Source: Haberlea rhodopensis
Taxonomy: Eukaryota; Streptophyta; Magnoliopsida; Lamiales; Gesneriaceae
Assembly (NCBI GenBank): GCA_907163345.1
Contig: CAJQUN010000057.1
Coordinates: 3,100,001 to 3,164,000, forward strand
Direction of reading: 5' to 3'
Length of the DNA: 64,000 nt
Part shown: positions 59,877-64,000 of the stretch, one piece after another
Layout of the letters: each line of letters opens with the position of its first letter
How positions within the stretch are numbered: position 1 is the stretch's first letter
The notes under the pieces: model-generated
The model's database searches: none
The model's input: the letters and a program-made list of their open reading frames with translations, nothing else
What the model was told of the DNA's origin: nothing
Program-made: the position numbers and the translations under genes

Positions 59877-61905
59877 ATGGTTTCTTCCTCAGCCGATTCT
59901 TCATTGCAAGCGATAGATAGGTTTAACGAAGGAGACGCTCTTAGCCCCTATCCTCAACCCTCTTCCTCTTTTGATAGTGACAAAACCCTAAGCTCTTCTG
60001 CTGAGTCGGCTGCTCGTAAGCAAAAGCAGAAACGTGCTACAGAGCGAGATTTAGTTAAAGCCCGTGTTCCTTGGTTCGAGATCTTCGAGTCTGAGGTCAA
60101 ATTGCCTCAGCAACTCATCAATATCCGAACTAAATGGGGGATTTCTGAGGGGACATCTATTATTGCTCCCCCTTCTGGATCTCGTCCCCACTTACCCCCT
60201 AAGGGGTATTTTCCTTTCTATATAGACCAACTCCGAGAAGGCCTCCGTTTTCCCGTCCCTTCTTTCTTTATTGAAGTGGCCTCCTACTTCTGTGTTTTCC
60301 TCAGTCAATTATTTCCCAATAGCTATAGGTTATTAGCAGGCTTCTTCATAGTTCTTTCTTATCTGGGTTTTACCCCTACTCCCGAGCTTTTTCATTGTTT
60401 CTTTCAATTGAACAAGAAAGAGATCGGGCTTTTTTACTTTTCCTCAAGGACAGGGGTTGGCTTCCTCAAAAAATACCCCTCGTCCATAAAAAATTGGAAA
60501 AACTCTTACTTCTTTGCTCGTCTCCTCCAGCCTTGGGACTGCCCTATGGAGTGGAGGGAAAGTCTCCCGAGGGGGAAATCGATCAAGGGTCACCTTGAGG
60601 AGGAACCGTATTTGTCGGTTCGTCGTGAACTTCGCGATCAGTGTTTTAAATTGATGGAGCTGATTGACGACGGACTGCTATACTTGTTCCAATTGAGCCC
60701 CAAGGGTGTATCCTTGAAAATGTCCCTCGGTGAGTGCTTTCCAAGTAATCTTCTTCGTTTTACTTTTAACTTATCATGTTCGGACTAATATTTCTCTGCT
60801 CTTTTCAAAAACAAAAATGATGAAGGCAATGATAGCCGAGAAGCTAAGGGAGAAGAGCCAAAAAGTCCAAACTTCTAAAGCTGCTGCTATTCCTGCACCT
60901 CCCACTTCTATTGAGATTTGACTCCTTCTGAGGAGAAGGCTTCACCTGAGAAGACTCATGCTCTTCATCGCAAGAGGAATACTACTCCCGAAGGTCCAAG
61001 TTCCTCGCCCCAAGCAACTCCTACTAAGAAAACTTCTTCTTCCCTCATCCCTTCCGAACCTCGAGCCTCCTCTCAACCCGCTCTCGGTGTATCTCGACCT
61101 ACTTCGAGATACCATATCCCTTCGTGGACGTACTCCCCTACTGTTCCACTACTGAAAAAACCCGATCCCAAAGCCTCCCATTCCATGTTGTGCTATACCC
61201 CCAACCCTGCTGATCGAAAATACCTCGGGGAGCTGGCTTTCAGCAACTTGGTGAACGACTTCTCCTCCTCCTTTACCTAGGTAAATGTTTATACCCATTA
61301 ATTTGTTCCGTTTGTCTTTTTCCAATACCTTCATTTGTTATTTTAACTTTATATATGATCTGATGCAGGCCCACATGATGGCGGGTGAACTTCTCACTCG
61401 CTTTCATTCAGTTCGATTGGCTGATGGGCAAAACCAGAAGCGCATCCGGCAGTTAGAGGGTATGGGTGAGGAGTTGAAGAAAACAGTGAGCCTTTTGGAG
61501 GAGCGGCACTCGGCCCTGGTATCAGCTCGGGACAAGGCGGAGCAGGTCCTGGCAGAGGAGCGGACAAAGTTTGCTGCTCTGGAAGGTGCTAACTCTACTT
61601 TGTCAGAGCAGTATAAATCCCTGGCTGAGCAACATCAAGCTGTCTCCGAGCAGCTTGCTCAAGAGAAATCTTCCACGGCTGCTCGTGTGGAAGAACTATG
61701 GCTCTCGAAGAAAGCTGAGTTTTTGAAGTCTCCAGAGTATAGCAACATGGTGGCTGACCGTGCTTACAAGTTCTTTGATCATGGTTTTGAAGCATGCGTC
61801 GGCCAATTTAGATCTCAAGGCTACCCTCCCGAAGGGGCTTCAAAAGATTTCCTTGACGTCAATGCTGCTCTGGAGAGCCTCCCTGAGGAGCTATTTCAGC
61901 CGTAG
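59877..61905 (+). CDS. Antisense ORF of the Tat element ('gypsy-type transposase' domain plus coiled coil)
   Basis: Encoded opposite to pol. Exon 1 (59877 to about 60729) starts MVSSSADSSLQ and contains the domain filed in Pfam as 'putative gypsy-type transposase' (WGISEGTSI, YFPFYIDQLREGLRFPVP, LFPNSYRLLAGFF, ELFHCFFQL, FLKKYPSSIKNWKNSYFF). It ends at a good donor (ctcg|gtgagt). A Pro/Ser/Lys-rich middle (60811-61279) and a last exon (61369-61905, after tgatgcag) follow. The last exon is a long coiled coil (EELKKTVSLLEERHSALVSA to about AARVEEL), then YKFFDHGFEACVGQ. One frame change near 60920 may be an intron or a mutation. A TATA-like 'ctataaatacccc' lies at 59761, which supports its own promoter. 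The function is unknown; the name 'transposase' is historical and no catalytic residues are evident. Confidence 0.65.
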
Positions 61906-61972
61906 GGTAGAGCTTTTACCTTTTATTGTATTTCTTTCTTTTTTATTAATGAAATCATTTACTTGTAACTTG

Positions 61973-63235
61973 GAACAAAGCTCCCTACCCCGAGCGCAAA
62001 CACTTAGGCAATTTTAGGTTTAAAACGTGGACCAAACATCCCGATCCCACGAGTAAACAACTAAAATTCCGAACAAAGCTCGCTACCCCGAGCGCAAACA
62101 CTTAGGCAATTTTAGGTTTAAAACGTGGACCAAACATCCCGATCCCACGAGTAAACAACTAAAATTACGAACAAGCTCGCTACCCGGAGCACAAACACTT
62201 AGGCAATTTTAGGTTTAAAACGTGGACCGAACATCCCGATCCCACGAGTAAAGAACTAAAATTCCGAACAAAGCTCGCTACCCCGAGCACAAACACTTAG
62301 GCAATTTTAGGTTTAAAACGTGGACCAAACATCCCGATCCCACGAGTAAACAACTAAAATTCCGAACAAAGCTCGCTACCCCGAGCACAAACACTTAGGC
62401 AATTTTAGGTTCAAAACGTGGACCAAACATCCCGATCCCACGAGTAAACAACTAAAATTCCGAACAAAGCTCGCTACCCCGAGCACAAATACTTAGGCAA
62501 TTTTAGGTTCAAAACGTGGACCAAACATCACGATCTCACGAGTAAACAACTAAAATTCCGAACAAAGGCTCGCTACCCCGAGCACAAATACTTAGGCAAT
62601 TTTAGGTTCAAAACGTGGACCAAACATCCCGATCCCACGAGTAAACAACTAAAATTCCGAACAAAGGCTCGCTACCCCGAGCACAAACACTTAGGCAATT
62701 TTAGGTTCAAAACGTGGACCAAACATCCCGATCCCACGAGTAAACAACTAAAATTCCGAACAAAGCTCGCTACCCCGAGCACAAATACTTAGGCAATTTT
62801 AGGTTCAAAACGTGGACCAAACATCCCGATCCCACGAGTAAACAACTAAAATTCCGAACAAAGGCTCGCTACCCCGAGCACAAATACTTAGGCAATTTTA
62901 GGTTCAAAACGTGGACCAAACATCCCGATCCCACGAGTAAACAACTAAAATTCCGAACAAAGCTCGCTACCCCGAGCACAAACACTTAGGCAATTTTAGG
63001 TTCAAAACGTGGACCAAACATCCCGATCCCACGAGTAAACAACTAAAATTCCGAACAAAGGCTCGCTACCCCGAGCACAAACACTTAGGCAATTTTAGGT
63101 TTAAAACGTGGACCAAACATCCCGATCCCACGAGTAAACAACTAAAATTCCGAACAAAGCTCGCTACCCCGAGCACAAACACTTAGGCAATTTTAGGTTT
63201 AAAACGTGGACCAAACATCCCGATCCCACGAGTAA
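61973..63235. repeat. 97-bp tandem repeat array, about 13 copies
   Basis: Units begin gaacaaagctcgctacc and contain 'acttaggcaattttagg', 'aacgtggaccaaacatccc' and 'cccacgagtaaac'. Starts are near 61973, 62071, 62169, 62266, 62363, 62462 and so on to 63153. Units differ by one or two bases, so the array is recently homogenised. It forms the 3' region of the Tat element. Confidence 0.93.
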
Positions 63236-63420
63236 ACTGATGATAATGTAATGTTTAAACGTGGACCAAACATCCCGATCCCACGAGTAAACCGATGATA
63301 ATGTAATGTTTAAACGTGGACCAAACATCCCGATCCCACGAGTAAACCGATGATAATGTAATGTTTAAACGTGGACCAAACATCCCGATCCCACGAGTAA
63401 ACCGATGATAATGTAATGAT
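63236..63420. repeat. 55-bp tandem repeat, about 3.5 copies
   Basis: The unit 'atgtttaaacgtggacc ... gagtaaaccgatgataatgta' has a period of exactly 55 (63251, 63306, 63361). It shares its 40-bp core with the neighbouring 97-bp unit, so it is a shortened derivative amplified on its own. Confidence 0.9.
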
Positions 63421-63498
63421 TCCGTAAAAAAAAACTCAATGAATCAAATACTTTTATTTTATTACTGCTGAATTCATAAAGTAAACAAAAGAGAAAGA

Positions 63499-63948
63499 TT
63501 ACACAAAATATTTCTTCAGGTTATGAATGTTCCAAGGTCTTACCAATTTCCGACCTTCATGATCCTCCAGCCTGTAGGCTCCTCTTCCGATTACTTCCTT
63601 AATTTTGTAAGGGCCTTCCCATTTGGGTGCCAACTTTTTCACCTCACCAGCAGGATTTGTTCTTCGTAACACCAAATCACCAACTTGAAATGTTCTTGAT
63701 CGAACCCTTCGGTTATAGGCGTTGGTAATCCTTACTTTATATAGCTCTGTTCTTGCTACAACTTGTTCTCTTAGCTGATCAATCTCATCTAACTCTTGCA
63801 TTCTCTTAACCTCGTTCTGATCTGGATCATAACATTGTACGCGGAGGGATTCAATCCCAATTTCCGCTGGAATGAGGGCCTCCGAACCGTATACTAGACT
63901 ATACGGAGTTTCCCCTGTAGATACCAGAGGAGTTGTTCGATAAGCCAC
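63499..63948 (-). pseudogene. C-terminal end of Ty3/gypsy integrase (Tat type)
   Basis: 149 codons open at this end. Visible: YRTTPLVSTGETPYSLVYGSE, IPAEIGIES, the VVARTELYKVRITNAYNRRV linker, FQVGDLVLRR and the C-terminal chromo-like/GPY/F stretch WEGPYKIKEVIGRGAYRLED, ending WNIHNLKKYFV. It would bind DNA for integration. Upstream toward 64000 the frame continues only after a one-base loss near 63948 (VLW then YRTTP with the expected Ala codon broken), so the gene is probably inactive. Confidence 0.75.
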
Positions 63949-64000
63949 AAGACTCCAGGTAGTTCATTTACCCATTCTCCTCGGGCCCCTTCCAGCTTCG

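Larger units (their letters stand above)
58915..64000 (-). mobile_element. Ty3/gypsy element of the Tat lineage (partial; continues past the window)
   Basis: Read on the minus strand from right to left: the end of integrase (63948-63499), a tandemly repeated 3' region (63420-61973), an antisense ORF (59877-61905 on the plus strand), a polypurine tract (59553-59538) and the 3' LTR (59537-58915). This order, including the antisense ORF and hypervariable 3' repeats, is described for Tat elements such as Grande and RIRE2. The 5-bp target site on this side would be atatt (58910-58914). Confidence 0.82.

Overview
This window is nuclear DNA from a eudicot plant. It is AT-rich, its host genes carry GT-AG introns, and most of it consists of nested plant-type transposable elements. 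The gene pair in the middle, an EID1-like F-box gene and a GAUT13/14-type galacturonosyltransferase, matches neighbours I recall on Arabidopsis chromosome 5. The species cannot be fixed from the sequence. I see no rRNA, no genuine tRNA gene and no CRISPR array.

Layout. 1-20152 is a stack of Ty3/gypsy Athila-like copies with three LTR copies (1369-2768, 5745-7137, truncated 19912-20152). One copy appears inserted in the reverse transcriptase of another, and its gag is in turn split by a complete Ty1/copia Angela-type element (8305-17075, minus strand, two 1501-bp LTRs differing by eye at about 14 sites). 20153-23907 is intergenic DNA with a solo LTR (22203-23458, TSD ACCTG) and a small foldback element. 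23908-30462 is a whole Mutator-like element (MULE) with a perfect 9-bp TSD, a decayed MuDR transposase, a decayed plant-mobile-domain (PMD) passenger gene, and arrays of short hairpins at both ends.

30472-39125 is the only host-gene island. It holds the intronless EDL-type F-box gene (31934-32677, plus) and, convergent to it, the six-exon GAUT gene (33712-38594, minus; 539 aa by the splice model given), whose intron 1 holds a degraded copia relic. One gene would act in SCF ubiquitin ligation and the other in Golgi pectin synthesis; only their order links them.

39126-64000 is again repeats: a gypsy solo LTR (39696-42166, TSD GTCAT), a hAT-type MITE (42179-42560, 8-bp TSD), a 2.6-kb minisatellite with 19-20-bp units (43315-45895), a gypsy LTR (45959-52355) split by a gag-only SIRE-like copia element (46952-51509), and a heavily decayed copia element (52433 rightward, minus strand). 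The leader of that last element is interrupted by a Tat-lineage gypsy element (58915 to beyond the window) with an antisense ORF, a tandemly repeated 3' region and the end of integrase. All element-encoded polyproteins seen in useful length are broken. A recurring theme is the 12-bp palindrome GCGATCGATCGC and its variants inside several otherwise unrelated LTRs.
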